Assembly: GCF_015355785.1 (NCBI RefSeq)
Contig: NZ_JADKYW010000005.1
Coordinates: forward strand, 1,305,394-1,369,393
DNA from: Arthrobacter gandavensis
GTDB taxonomy: Bacteria; Actinomycetota; Actinomycetes; Actinomycetales; Micrococcaceae
DNA length: 64,000 bases
Direction of reading: 5' to 3'
In this document: positions 43,689 to 51,873 of the stretch, piece by piece
Numbering within the stretch: the first letter of the stretch is position 1
Layout: each line of letters begins with the position of its first letter
Position numbers and translations under genes: made by a program
Notes under the pieces: model-generated
What the model was told of the DNA's origin: nothing
The model's database searches: none
What the model saw: the letters and a program-made list of their open reading frames with translations, nothing else

Positions 43689-44296
43689 ACCGCACACCGC
43701 GTTCCGTCAACCGGATCCTCCTGGGCATCGGCGGCCTGCTGCTGCTGGTCCTGGGCGGAGGCCTGCTGCTGCTCAGCGTCGACCCTGCCGCCGCGCGCTG
43801 GTGGCAGGACACCGCCCCGGCGATTCTGGCCGACGGTGGACGCCTGCTCCGCGACACGGCTATTCCGGGACAGCGCCAAAGCTGGCTCTGGCCCGCCCTG
43901 GCCCTGGCCATGGTTGTCTGCGCTGTCCTGCTCGTGCTCTGGATCGCCGCGCAGGGCCGCGGGCGGGCGGACACCCTGGTTGCCGAATACGAAGACGACG
44001 GCGCACCCGGCCGGATTGCCATCAGCGGCCTGGTGCCCGAGCAGGCACTGCGCGAGGCCCTGCTGAAAGACCCGGACGTGACCTCGGTGGGAGTCAGTAC
44101 CTGGGCCCTGGCGGACGGCAACGGGCTGCGGGTGCGGATTGTGCCCCGGCAGGGAGCCGCGCCGCATCTCGTGGCGGCAGACGCAACGAACCTGGTTGAG
44201 GCCCTTGACGCCGCGCTGGGCCGTAGCTCAACGGTGCTGATCAGCCTGGAGGCCGGCCGGCGGTACCGGCTGGGCCGGGAGGAACGGGTCCGCTGA
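43685..44296 (+). CDS. AmaP-like membrane anchor of the Asp23 operon
   Basis: The 203-residue protein has an N-terminal helix (ILLGIGGLLLLVLGGGLLLL), a periplasm-facing loop with a Trp-rich WWQDTAPAIL, a second helix (WLWPALALAMVVCAVLLVLW) and a cytoplasmic domain. This is the topology of AmaP, the alkaline shock response membrane anchor. It overlaps the preceding gene by 4 bp and closes the operon. Confidence 0.75.
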   Translation: MNRTPRSVNRILLGIGGLLLLVLGGGLLLLSVDPAAARWWQDTAPAILADGGRLLRDTAIPGQRQSWLWPALALAMVVCAVLLVLWIAAQGRGRADTLVAEYEDDGAPGRIAISGLVPEQALREALLKDPDVTSVGVSTWALADGNGLRVRIVPRQGAAPHLVAADATNLVEALDAALGRSSTVLISLEAGRRYRLGREERVR

Positions 44297-44356
44297 CCCG
44301 TTCCCGGGCGGAGGTGCGGGATTGCTGCTGCTCAGGAGGCCCGGGGGCGTTCCTGC

Positions 44357-45211
44357 TCAGGAAGCGCGGGCGAGCTGCCGGATAGGAATCCAGCGTCCGG
44401 CCAGCCGCCGGTACGCCGCGGCAGCGCCCGTCATATCGCCGTCGGCCAGCGATTCGATGCCCAGCCGCACGTCGGACGGGGAGTCATCCGGGTAGACCAG
44501 GTCCGCCACGGGGCCGTAGTCCAGCTCCAGTACCGCGGAGGGGGAGAAGGCCTCCATCCATGCCACGAGGTCGGTGAGCTCGTCCAGCAGATCCAGTTCC
44601 GGTGCGGCCAGGGCCAGGGCCGCCGCGGCATGCCGGGCACGCTCAATGCACTGCTGGACCGGCGCTGAGAGGCGGACCGTAAGTACCCGGCCGTCCTCCT
44701 CGATGACCTCGGTCTGGTCATCCTCGTGCATGAGCACGAACCACCCGAACGGCACACCCCAGGTGGCTGAGCGGGTATGCAGCTTGGCCAGGGAATCCGC
44801 GAAGGAATCCGGGTCGATCCGCGCGGCGTGCGCCTCCCGGGCAACCTCGGGCAGCAGTACGTCGACGAGCGGCCCATGGACCGTTTCGCCCAGGGACTCC
44901 GCCGCCAGCGATGTCCGGACGGCAAGCTGGTTGGGGCAGTAAAGGCGCGTTGTGGTGCCGTCCGGTCCGGGATGGTGAAGCACCCGGACCAGATCCGTCG
45001 AATTGTGCGGGAACGGATCAGAGACAGCACGCACCAGCCGACGGACGGCGTCGCTTCGTTCCAGCACTTCCGTCTCATGGCGGGCACGGGAGCGCTGGTT
45101 CAGGATGCGCAGCTGCTGCTCGTCGTCGAAGGCGTCCAGCGGCTCGTAGACGCGAAGGTAGGACACGTACGGGAACGTACGCCACACGGTCGCTTCCGGT
45201 GTCCCGGCCAC
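44357..45211 (-). CDS. Conserved hypothetical protein (DUF8083-like)
   Basis: The 284-residue soluble protein opens RTFPYVSYLRVYEPLDAF and contains a conserved-looking TWGVPFGWFVLMHEDD segment, then mixed alpha/beta sequence rich in acidic residues. It resembles actinobacterial proteins grouped as DUF8083, with no assigned role; the assignment is from memory. It lies 2 bp downstream of xthA on the same strand and is probably cotranscribed with it. Confidence 0.65.
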   Translation of the reverse strand: MAGTPEATVWRTFPYVSYLRVYEPLDAFDDEQQLRILNQRSRARHETEVLERSDAVRRLVRAVSDPFPHNSTDLVRVLHHPGPDGTTTRLYCPNQLAVRTSLAAESLGETVHGPLVDVLLPEVAREAHAARIDPDSFADSLAKLHTRSATWGVPFGWFVLMHEDDQTEVIEEDGRVLTVRLSAPVQQCIERARHAAAALALAAPELDLLDELTDLVAWMEAFSPSAVLELDYGPVADLVYPDDSPSDVRLGIESLADGDMTGAAAAYRRLAGRWIPIRQLARAS

Positions 45212-45213
45212 GC

Positions 45214-46017
45214 CTAGTCCAGTTCCACGATCACGGGCGCATGGTCCGAGGCGCCCTTGCCCTTGCGTTCCTCCCGGTCGATGCCGGCACCGGTTACCCG
45301 GGCGGCCAGGGCGGGGGAGCCCAGGGCGAAGTCGATCCGCATTCCCTGCTTCTTCGGGAAGCGCAGCTGCGTGTAATCCCAGTACGTGTAGACCCCGGGG
45401 CCCTCCGTGTACTGGCGGGACAGGTCCTGGAAACCGGATTCAAGGAACGCCTGGAAGGCCGCGCGCTCCGGCTCGGTGATGTGCGTGGCGTTCTGGGCAC
45501 GGAACCAGTCGATGTCCCAGACGTCTTCGTCCCGCGGGGCAATGTTCCAGTCACCCATCAGCGCCAGGTTCAGCTTCGGATCCGCCTCGACCCAGGACGC
45601 GGCCTGGTCACGCAGCACCTTCAGCCACTCCAGCTTGTACGGCATGTGCGGATCATCCACGGCACGGCCGTTGGGAACGTACAGGCTCCAGATCCGCACA
45701 CCGCCGCAGGTGGCGCCGATGGCACGGGCCTCGGCTGCAGTGGTCTCCTCGGTCTTGCCGAAGTGCGGCTGGCCCGGGAAGGTGCGCTCGACGTCGTCGA
45801 GCCCCACGCGGGAGGCGATGGCGACCCCGTTCCACTGGCTCAGCCCAAAGTGCGCCACCTCGTAGCCGTTGGACTCGAACATGTCCCAGGGGAAGTTGTC
45901 ATCCTTGGCCTTGGTCTCCTGGATCGCCAGGACATCGACGTCGGAGCGCTGCAGCCAGGCCTCAACGCGGTCGGCACGGGCACGGATGGAGTTCACATTC
46001 CAGGTAGCAATCTTCAC
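45214..46017 (-). CDS. xthA: Exodeoxyribonuclease III (AP endonuclease)
   Basis: XthA cleaves DNA at abasic sites in base excision repair. GTG at 46017 is chosen by homology because family members begin KIATWNVNSIRAR. The product has 267 residues. Catalytic motifs are present: the metal Glu in IQETKAKDD, GDWNIAPRDEDVWD and the C-terminal SDHAPVIVEL. A slightly longer start (46044) is possible but adds an atypical tail. Confidence 0.95.
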   Translation of the reverse strand: MKIATWNVNSIRARADRVEAWLQRSDVDVLAIQETKAKDDNFPWDMFESNGYEVAHFGLSQWNGVAIASRVGLDDVERTFPGQPHFGKTEETTAAEARAIGATCGGVRIWSLYVPNGRAVDDPHMPYKLEWLKVLRDQAASWVEADPKLNLALMGDWNIAPRDEDVWDIDWFRAQNATHITEPERAAFQAFLESGFQDLSRQYTEGPGVYTYWDYTQLRFPKKQGMRIDFALGSPALAARVTGAGIDREERKGKGASDHAPVIVELD

Positions 46018-46510
46018 CCCTGCTACGTTACCCAATCCGCGCAAGCGGGGCCTACGTTCGTTGGTGCTGGCTTTTGTGCGTGGGGCCGCGGGGGGCGGGG
46101 TGCCGTCGGGCGGGCCGGAACGGCGGCAACGAAACTCCTTCGTTCGCAGAGCTCACTGCGGAGTATTAAAGCCGCCTAACCCGGCCCGCCAGGCTGGCTC
46201 TGTGCGCGGGCGGCACCCACCGGGGCACTCCGGCGAACCCCGCTGGGTGATTGCGCACGGGTGGACCCAGCGCGCTTCGGTCACCCCCGCAGGGTGGTGG
46301 GTTTGCGTGAAACGAGAATCGAATCGCTCCGGTTTGGGACAATTCGTGCAGTTTGGAACTTTCCGGCCGCGGCGGAGCGGAGCGATCTCCCAAACTGGCC
46401 GGAACGTCACAAAGTGGAGCGAAAAGTAGCTCCAGGCTGGCTCCACGACGTGTCTCGACAGGGAGGCCCGGCCCCACCTTGGGGGAAGAGACGGCCGCAT
46501 TCCTTGGCAT
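46018..46510. other. Intergenic region between xthA and the IclR gene
   Basis: This 493-bp gap holds repeat copy A (46109-46188). The rest is GC-rich sequence with short inverted motifs, such as TTCCGGCC and GGCCGGAA near 46363 and 46397. The small open frames here have no coding logic. No RNA gene was recognised. Confidence 0.6.
46109..46188 (+). repeat. 80-bp REP-like repeat, copy A
   Basis: This segment is 75/80 identical to the reverse complement of 49110-49189. All five differences lie in the central loop. The arms can pair with each other (GGCGGC with GCCGCC, ACTCC with GGAGT), giving a long imperfect hairpin. Copies A and B face each other around the IclR/CoA-transferase genes. Confidence 0.9.
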
Positions 46511-47290
46511 CTAGCGGGACAGGGAGGGGCGGAGTTTCCGGGAGAGTTCGTGGGCGTGGTGCAGCAGCAGACGGCCAAGTTCCGGGCGGCGCTCGTCAGT
46601 GAAGCGGGGAGCAATGCCCGTGAGGCTCAACGCCCAGGCCGGCTGCCCGGAAGGATCGAAGACCGCCGCGCCCATACCCCAGCTGCCGTTGACGATGAGT
46701 CCCGGGTTGACCGCGTATCCCAGGGCGCGGGTGTCGCGGATCCTGGTCCTGATCTCGTCCGAACCGTGACCGTCCCCATGGCCGGCAGTCAGGTCAGTGC
46801 TCCCGAGGTAGTTCTCGACAGTTTGTTCGGGCAAGAAGGCGAGGATGGCCAGCCCCGCGGAGGCAACCCCGAGCGGAAACCGTCTGCCTTCGTGCAGGAC
46901 GAACGAGCGGATGGGGAACGCGCCGTCTTCCCGAAGCAGGCAGACCGTCTCATTCCCGCGGCGAACCGAGAAGAAGGCGCTCTCACCGGTGGCTTCGGCG
47001 AGGGCCCGGACATGTTCCCGGGCGAGGGAGGAAATGTCATAGCGTTCGGCGGCCACGGATCCCATGAGGTACAGCTCCGGACCCAGCAGCCAGCGCCCTG
47101 AGCGCCCGTCGTGGTCCAGGAACCCCTCTGCGGCCAGCGAAGCAAGCAGGCGGTGGGCGGTGGGGCGCGGCAGGGACACCGCGCGGGCGACGTCGCTCGT
47201 GGCTATTCCATGCGGCATCGCGGCGCTGACGGTTCGGAGCACTCCGGCGAGCCGATGGACCACCTGCGCACCCTGCACTCCCTCACCCAT
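46511..47290 (-). CDS. IclR-family transcriptional regulator
   Basis: IclR proteins sense aromatic or organic acids and control catabolic genes. ATG at 47290 gives 259 residues and leaves the palindromic site outside the coding region; ATG at 47326 would add 12. The winged HTH is IATSDVARAVSLPRPTAHRL (about 28-47). The effector domain includes ESAFFSVRRGNETVCLL and ALGYAVNPGLIVNGSWGMGA. It diverges from the CoA-transferase genes and should regulate them. Confidence 0.93.
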   Translation of the reverse strand: MGEGVQGAQVVHRLAGVLRTVSAAMPHGIATSDVARAVSLPRPTAHRLLASLAAEGFLDHDGRSGRWLLGPELYLMGSVAAERYDISSLAREHVRALAEATGESAFFSVRRGNETVCLLREDGAFPIRSFVLHEGRRFPLGVASAGLAILAFLPEQTVENYLGSTDLTAGHGDGHGSDEIRTRIRDTRALGYAVNPGLIVNGSWGMGAAVFDPSGQPAWALSLTGIAPRFTDERRPELGRLLLHHAHELSRKLRPSLSR

Positions 47291-47305
47291 GTCCACATTA
47301 TGAAC
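47291..47305. promoter_or_regulatory. IclR-type operator copy 1
   Basis: GTCCACATTATGAAC has IclR-like dyad symmetry (GTYCA-N5-TGRAC). It abuts the IclR start codon. A second copy 112 bp away precedes the CoA-transferase gene. Confidence 0.7.
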
Positions 47306-47402
47306 AGCAAAAGGCGATCTGGCCATCAGCCGAACGCTTTGGCCGGTTCCGTTGACCGGGCCAAAGCCCGCTGTCTAGCCTCAGGGTCCAGACATGAGGG
47401 AC

Positions 47403-47417
47403 GTCCACATTATGAGC
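47403..47417. promoter_or_regulatory. IclR-type operator copy 2
   Basis: GTCCACATTATGAGC repeats the first operator with one change in the last half-site. It ends 14 bp before the CoA-transferase alpha start, where a bound repressor would block transcription. Confidence 0.7.
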
Positions 47418-47431
47418 CGAGGAGCATGCAC

Positions 47432-48139
47432 GTGGCGGGAAAGATTCTAGGCAGTGCAGGGGAGGCGCTGGCCGGCGTGGTCCGGGACGGCATGACCATC
47501 GCCGTCGGCGGTTTTGGCCTGAGCGGCATTCCGGTCAACCTGATCAACGCCCTGCGTGAGAGCGGAGCCCGCTCACTGACAATCGTCTCCAACAACATGG
47601 GCGTGGACGGCAAGGGCCTGGGCGTGCTGCTGGAGAACAGGCAGGTCTCCAGGGTGCTTGGTTCCTACGTCGGTGAGAACAAGCTGTTCGCCGAACAGTA
47701 TTTGTCCGGGGACCTTGAGGTGGAGTTCGTGCCACAGGGCACGCTGGCGGAACGGCTTCGGGCCGGCGGTGCGGGCATCCCGGCCTTCTACACGCCTACC
47801 GGCGTGGGTACTCCAGTGGCGGAAGGTAAGCCGGAAGCGGTCTTCGACGGGCGGCGGGCCATCCTGGAACGCGGAATCGTGGCGGACCTCGCCCTGGTCC
47901 GGGCGCATGTGGCCGACGCCGAAGGTAATCTCCGGTACCGGATGACGGCGCAGAACTTCAATCCGCTCGTGGCGGCCGCGGGGCAGATGACCATTGCCGA
48001 AGCTGAGCACATTTCTCCGGATTTCCTGGAGCCGGACAGGATCCATACGCCGGGAATCTTCGTCCAGCGGGTCGTGCCTGCGGAGAAGACTGAAAAGCAC
48101 ATCGAGCAGCGGACCGTCCGGGTCCGCGCGGAGGCCTAA
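47432..48139 (+). CDS. 3-oxoacid (or 3-oxoadipate) CoA-transferase subunit A
   Basis: Together with subunit B it moves CoA from succinyl-CoA to a 3-oxo acid. GTG at 47432 is preferred because GAGGAG lies 7 bp upstream; the ATG at 47426 is only 1 bp from it. The 235 residues show the alpha hallmark [21 protein letters not shown] (read as two parts), [21 protein letters not shown] and [12 protein letters not shown]. IclR control favours 3-oxoadipate (PcaI) over acetoacetate (ScoA), but no other pca gene is in the window. Confidence 0.9.
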   Translation: MAGKILGSAGEALAGVVRDGMTIAVGGFGLSGIPVNLINALRESGARSLTIVSNNMGVDGKGLGVLLENRQVSRVLGSYVGENKLFAEQYLSGDLEVEFVPQGTLAERLRAGGAGIPAFYTPTGVGTPVAEGKPEAVFDGRRAILERGIVADLALVRAHVADAEGNLRYRMTAQNFNPLVAAAGQMTIAEAEHISPDFLEPDRIHTPGIFVQRVVPAEKTEKHIEQRTVRVRAEA

Positions 48140-48143
48140 GACT

Positions 48144-48824
48144 ATGTGGACACGGGATGAAATGGCGGCGCTCGCAGCCGAAGAACTTGAGGACGGCCAG
48201 TACGTCAACCTGGGAATCGGCATTCCCACACTGGTGGCGAACCACCTGCCGCCGGGAGTGAATGTCTTCCTGCAGAGCGAGAACGGGCTGCTGGGCATGG
48301 GGCCGTTTCCCTATGAGGGCGAGGAAGACGCCGACCTCATCAACGCGGGCAAGCAGACAGTGACGGTTCTTCCCGGGGGCAGCTTCTTCGACTCGGCCAC
48401 GTCTTTCGGAATGATCCGCGGCGGCCACGTGCAGACGGCGATCCTTGGCGCGCTGCAGGTTTCTGCCTCCGGTGACCTGGCGAACTGGACGATTCCGGGC
48501 AAGCTGGTCAAGGGCATGGGCGGCGCCATGGACCTGGTGGCCGGTACCCCGCGCGTTCTTGTGGTTACGGACCACCTCGCGAAGGACGGCAGCCCGAAGA
48601 TCGTCCAGGAGTGCGACCTGCCCCTTACCGGCGTCGGCGTCGTGGACCGCATCATCACCGACCGCGCAGTGTTCGACGTCGACGAGGGCACCCTAATTCT
48701 CCGCCGCATGGCTCCGGACCAGGACGTTGAGTCCCTGCAATCCACCACCGGCGCCAAGTTCACCGTGGCCCTGGATTCCGTTCCCGCCGCCTTACCCGCC
48801 CGCCTTCCCATGCACCGTGACTAA
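48144..48824 (+). CDS. 3-oxoacid (or 3-oxoadipate) CoA-transferase subunit B
   Basis: The catalytic subunit of the heterodimer. The 226 residues contain [17 protein letters not shown] and the active-site Glu in [12 protein letters not shown], which forms the CoA thioester. They also have the family segments [17 protein letters not shown] and [12 protein letters not shown]. It starts 4 bp after subunit A. A tandem repeat begins 26 bp after its stop. Confidence 0.92.
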   Translation: MWTRDEMAALAAEELEDGQYVNLGIGIPTLVANHLPPGVNVFLQSENGLLGMGPFPYEGEEDADLINAGKQTVTVLPGGSFFDSATSFGMIRGGHVQTAILGALQVSASGDLANWTIPGKLVKGMGGAMDLVAGTPRVLVVTDHLAKDGSPKIVQECDLPLTGVGVVDRIITDRAVFDVDEGTLILRRMAPDQDVESLQSTTGAKFTVALDSVPAALPARLPMHRD

Positions 48825-48850
48825 TGTTCACTCCTGAGGTCCCACCAGCG

Positions 48851-49032
48851 CACAGGAGCGACGACGCGTGGGAATCCCCGCTCCGGCACGGCCTCAACTG
48901 GCACAGCAGCCACAACGGGTGGGAAACCCCGTTGCGGCGAGTCACACGAGTGCGCAGGAGCAACGACGCGTGGGAATCCCCGCTCCGGCAGGGTCCCACC
49001 CGGCACAGGAGTAACAACGGGTGGGAAACCCG
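48851..49032 (+). repeat. Tandem repeat, 51-bp period, three full copies and a partial fourth
   Basis: Units start at 48851, 48902, 48953 and 49004. Odd units carry GACGCGTGGGAATCCCCGCT-type sequence and even units carry ACAACGGGTGGGAAACCC-type sequence, so the array alternates two subtypes. Each subtype keeps a hairpin with different stem bases (GGAGCG/CGCTCC at 48855-48884; CAACGGG/CCCGTTG at 48913-48934). The period is a multiple of three, so frames stay open on both strands. Confidence 0.88.
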
Positions 49033-49109
49033 GCCCGGGCCGGGCCGGACGGGGCTACACGGCTCGCCCGTCACCTGCCCTCTCGAGCGCACGTCGCCAG
49101 GGGCCCGGA

Positions 49110-49189
49110 CGGGCCGGGTTAGGCGGCTTTAATACTCCAAAGCGAGCCCTGCGAGCGAAGGAGTTTCGTTGCCGCCGTTCCGGCCCGCC
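49110..49189 (-). repeat. 80-bp REP-like repeat, copy B
   Basis: Inverted partner of 46109-46188 (75/80 identical). The arms are fully conserved and the centre is divergent, pointing to selection or recent spread of the hairpin arms. It sits between the 51-bp array and the GC simple repeat. Confidence 0.9.
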
Positions 49190-49240
49190 GGCCCGCCGGC
49201 CCGCCGGCCCGCCGGCCCGCCCGGCCCGCCGGCCCGCCCG
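49180..49240 (+). repeat. GC simple-sequence repeat (CCGGCCCG-type 8-mers)
   Basis: An 8-bp motif CCGGCCCG is repeated about seven times with small slips, then grades into similar GGTCTCCC-type runs to about 49310. This is a typical slippage-prone low-complexity tract and overlaps the end of REP copy B. Confidence 0.75.
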
Positions 49241-49326
49241 GGTCTACCGGTCTCCCGTGCCCGCCCGGTCTCCCGGTCTCCCGGGCCCGCCCGCCCGGCC
49301 TCCCGGGCCTGCGAGCCCAGGAAAAC

Positions 49327-50148
49327 CTACCTCCACCACGAATCAAGAACGGAAACCGGCACCGTCCGCTTGTGCCGCGTCATCAGGTAGCGTTTCTCGA
49401 TCTTCTCGGCGGCCTCGGCGGGGACGTCCCGGCCTTCAAGGTAGTCGTCGATCTGGTTGTACGTGACGCCCAGCTCCGTTTCGTCCGCCTGGCCGGGCAC
49501 GCCGTCCAGCAGGTCGGCTGTCGGAGCCTTGCCCACAAGCTTCTCGGAGGCGCCCAGGGTGTTGAGCAGGGAGCGGACCTGCCGTTTGTTGAGCCCGGAA
49601 AGGGGCAGGATGTCCGCGCCGCCGTCGCCGTACTTGGTGAAGAAGCCGGTCACGGACTCAGCTCCGTGGTCCGTGCCGATGACCAGCAGGTTGTGTTCCC
49701 CGCCAACGGCGTACTGGGCGGTCATCCGCACCCGGGCCTTGATGTTGCCCTTGTTGAAGTCGCTGAGGCTTCCGGTTTCCATGGCCGCGTAGGCCTTCTC
49801 GAAACCGTCCACGGCGTCCCCGATGTTAAAGGTCCAGGATGTCTTGGGCTGGATGAACTCCAGTGCTGCTTGGGCATCGTCCTCGTCGTGCTGCACCCGG
49901 TAGGGCAGCCGCACGGCAATGAAGTTCGCCTCGGTTCCCTCCGCGTTCAGTTCCTCGACGGCGAGCTGGGCCAGGCGGCCGGCCAGCGTGGAGTCCACGC
50001 CGCCGCTGATGCCCAGCACAAACCCCTTGGTGCGGGATGCATGCAGGTAGTCCTTGAGGAAGTCCACCCGGCGCCGGATCTCCGCTTCCGGATCAATGGC
50101 GGGGTGCACACCCATTTCGGCAATGATTTCGGCTTGAAGTTCGCGCAT
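49327..50148 (-). CDS. nadE: NAD+ synthetase, ammonia-dependent
   Basis: NadE amidates nicotinic acid adenine dinucleotide in the last step of NAD synthesis. ATG at 50148 gives 273 residues, the length of the ammonia-dependent form without a glutaminase domain. The P-loop-like [18 protein letters not shown] is near residue 45. [21 protein letters not shown] and [15 protein letters not shown] complete the signature. The open frame extends upstream but enters the pyrE region. Confidence 0.95.
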   Translation of the reverse strand: MRELQAEIIAEMGVHPAIDPEAEIRRRVDFLKDYLHASRTKGFVLGISGGVDSTLAGRLAQLAVEELNAEGTEANFIAVRLPYRVQHDEDDAQAALEFIQPKTSWTFNIGDAVDGFEKAYAAMETGSLSDFNKGNIKARVRMTAQYAVGGEHNLLVIGTDHGAESVTGFFTKYGDGGADILPLSGLNKRQVRSLLNTLGASEKLVGKAPTADLLDGVPGQADETELGVTYNQIDDYLEGRDVPAEAAEKIEKRYLMTRHKRTVPVSVLDSWWR

Positions 50149-50262
50149 GGCGTTTAGCCTATACAACACGCCCTTTGCCCGGGCAGGGGACGGACGTTCT
50201 GTGACGCGGTACGCGCGCCGCCGCGGAGGGGCCAAAGGGCCCGCTCGGATAGGATTGGGGGC

Positions 50263-50832
50263 ATGACTTCCCCGCAGATCGCCGCGTCCCGTGCCCGCCT
50301 CCTGGAACTGATCAAGGAACTGGCAGTGGTGCGCGGAAAGGTGACTCTTTCTTCCGGCAAGGAAGCCGATTACTACATTGACCTGCGCCGCATCACCCTG
50401 CATCACGAGGCCTCACAGCTGGTGGGCGAGGTCATGCTGGAGATGATCGAATCAGCCGGTATCCGGTTCGCCAGCGCAGGCGGCCTGACCATGGGTGCGG
50501 ACCCGGTGGCAACCGCCGTCATGAACGCCTCGGCCCGCAGCGGCGGCACCGTCGACGCGTTCGTGGTGCGCAAGGCGCAGAAGTCCTACGGCATGGGCCG
50601 CCAGGTGGAGGGTCCCGACGTCGCGGGCCGCGACGTCGTTGTCCTTGAGGACACGTCCACCACCGGCGGATCGGCGCTGACCGCTGTGGAAGGCGTGCGG
50701 AACGCGGGCGGCAACGTCGTCGCCGTCGCAGTGATCGTGGACCGGGACACCGGCGCCAAGGAACGCATTGAAGCCGAAGCCGGCGTGCCGTACCTGTTCG
50801 CGTTCGGCAAGGACGAGCTCGGGCTCGACTAG
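50263..50832 (+). CDS. pyrE: Orotate phosphoribosyltransferase
   Basis: PyrE joins orotate to PRPP to make OMP in pyrimidine synthesis. The 189 residues include [12 protein letters not shown], the [14 protein letters not shown] strand, [15 protein letters not shown] and the PRPP-binding signature [14 protein letters not shown]. It is divergent from nadE and stands 24 bp before the exported hydrolase gene. Confidence 0.96.
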   Translation: MTSPQIAASRARLLELIKELAVVRGKVTLSSGKEADYYIDLRRITLHHEASQLVGEVMLEMIESAGIRFASAGGLTMGADPVATAVMNASARSGGTVDAFVVRKAQKSYGMGRQVEGPDVAGRDVVVLEDTSTTGGSALTAVEGVRNAGGNVVAVAVIVDRDTGAKERIEAEAGVPYLFAFGKDELGLD

Positions 50833-50856
50833 CGCCCACACCGGTTGCCGGAGCCC

Positions 50857-51864
50857 ATGAGTGAAGACCCAGCGAAGGTCCTCCGCTATGCGGAGAGCCT
50901 GGGCCGCTTTTCCCGGCGCCGCTTCCTGGTGGGCGCCGCGGCCGGCCTGACGCTGGCCGCGGACCTTTTTGTCACGCGCCTGATCCAGGAACAGCGTGAA
51001 GAGCTTGAAATCCTCACGGTCCGTGACGACGCAGCCGCTTCCGAGTTTCCCCGCGCCATGTGGTTCCTCTTCCCGGGCTACAAGACCAGCTGGGAAGAAG
51101 CGGTCTGGATCGTGAACTCGCTTCGTCCGGCGCTGGCCAGGCGCGGGCAGATGGCCGCAGTGGGCTATTCAAACAGGGGCCTGAACCTGGACACGATCGA
51201 GGCCGAGGTCTTTCGGCACATCCGTACCCGGCGCCTCAACCGTGTGTACTTCTACGGGCACAGCTTTGGCGGGATGGTGGCCGTGGAACTGGCGGCCAGG
51301 CTGCTGGCCCGCGGCGTGCAGGTAGAGCTTGTCATCCTGGACTCAAGCCCGGCCGGACGGTTCGACGTCCTGGACCAGAACATGATCCGCGGCGTGGTGC
51401 TGCTCTACGAAGCCGGCTACCGGATCCCCAGCGCGCTGCGCGGCGGCTACGAGCTGGGGGAGCGGATCCTGCACAAGGACGAGCGCAGCTGGAGCACGGT
51501 GATGGACCAGACACTTGAACAGCTTTCCCCGCTGGCGCCGTCGAGCACCTTGATCCAGTCTGAGTCCTCCTACATCTACCACTACGACGCCGCTGCCTTC
51601 GCGGGTGCCCTCGGAGACGCCGAGCTGGCCTTCATCGGAAACCCCGGTGATGAGACGGTGAACTACTACACCGCCCGGGCCCGCTGGACCGAGATCTTTC
51701 CGGGCAACATGGTCTCGAATTCGCTCATCACCGACGGCGCGCGTCCCGCGCATGCCAGCCCGCAGTGGAACCCGGGAATCTACCAGCGGGTGGTGGACGA
51801 GGTCCTGGACACCTATGTTCCGGTGCCCGCCGTGGGCGGCGGCGGGGGCAAGGTGCTGTTCTAG
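50857..51864 (+). CDS. Alpha/beta hydrolase with Tat-type signal
   Basis: ATG at 50857 has GGAG 4 bp upstream. The 335-residue protein begins with a twin-arginine-like region FSRRRFLVGAAAGLTLAADL (residues about 18-37), suggesting export or membrane anchoring. The hydrolase core has a nucleophile elbow FYGHSFGGMVAVEL with Ser. LVILDSSPAGRFD follows and a C-terminal His is in DGARPAHASPQW. Substrate unknown. Confidence 0.8.
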   Translation: MSEDPAKVLRYAESLGRFSRRRFLVGAAAGLTLAADLFVTRLIQEQREELEILTVRDDAAASEFPRAMWFLFPGYKTSWEEAVWIVNSLRPALARRGQMAAVGYSNRGLNLDTIEAEVFRHIRTRRLNRVYFYGHSFGGMVAVELAARLLARGVQVELVILDSSPAGRFDVLDQNMIRGVVLLYEAGYRIPSALRGGYELGERILHKDERSWSTVMDQTLEQLSPLAPSSTLIQSESSYIYHYDAAAFAGALGDAELAFIGNPGDETVNYYTARARWTEIFPGNMVSNSLITDGARPAHASPQWNPGIYQRVVDEVLDTYVPVPAVGGGGGKVLF

Positions 51865-51873
51865 GTCCGCCGG

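Larger units (their letters stand above)
48825..49326. other. Repeat-filled intergenic region before nadE
   Basis: This 502-bp gap contains, in order, a 51-bp-period tandem repeat, about 75 bp of unique GC-rich sequence, REP-like copy B and a run of CCGGCCCG-type 8-mers. No RNA gene or convincing protein gene was recognised. Confidence 0.7.

Noticed and set aside
44911-46179. 422-codon plus-strand open frame
   Set aside because: It is antisense to xthA and the hypothetical gene and ends inside the REP-like repeat, whose translation gives a spurious shared C-terminus with another shadow frame at 49119-49346.
46153-46614. 153-codon minus-strand open frame between xthA and the IclR gene
   Set aside because: It overlaps the repeat and the IclR C-terminus, has Cys/Pro/Arg-rich shadow-like composition, and has no ribosome-binding site.
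48851-49032. CRISPR array
   Set aside because: The units are contiguous 51-bp repeats without unique spacers between constant repeats, and no cas gene is in the window.
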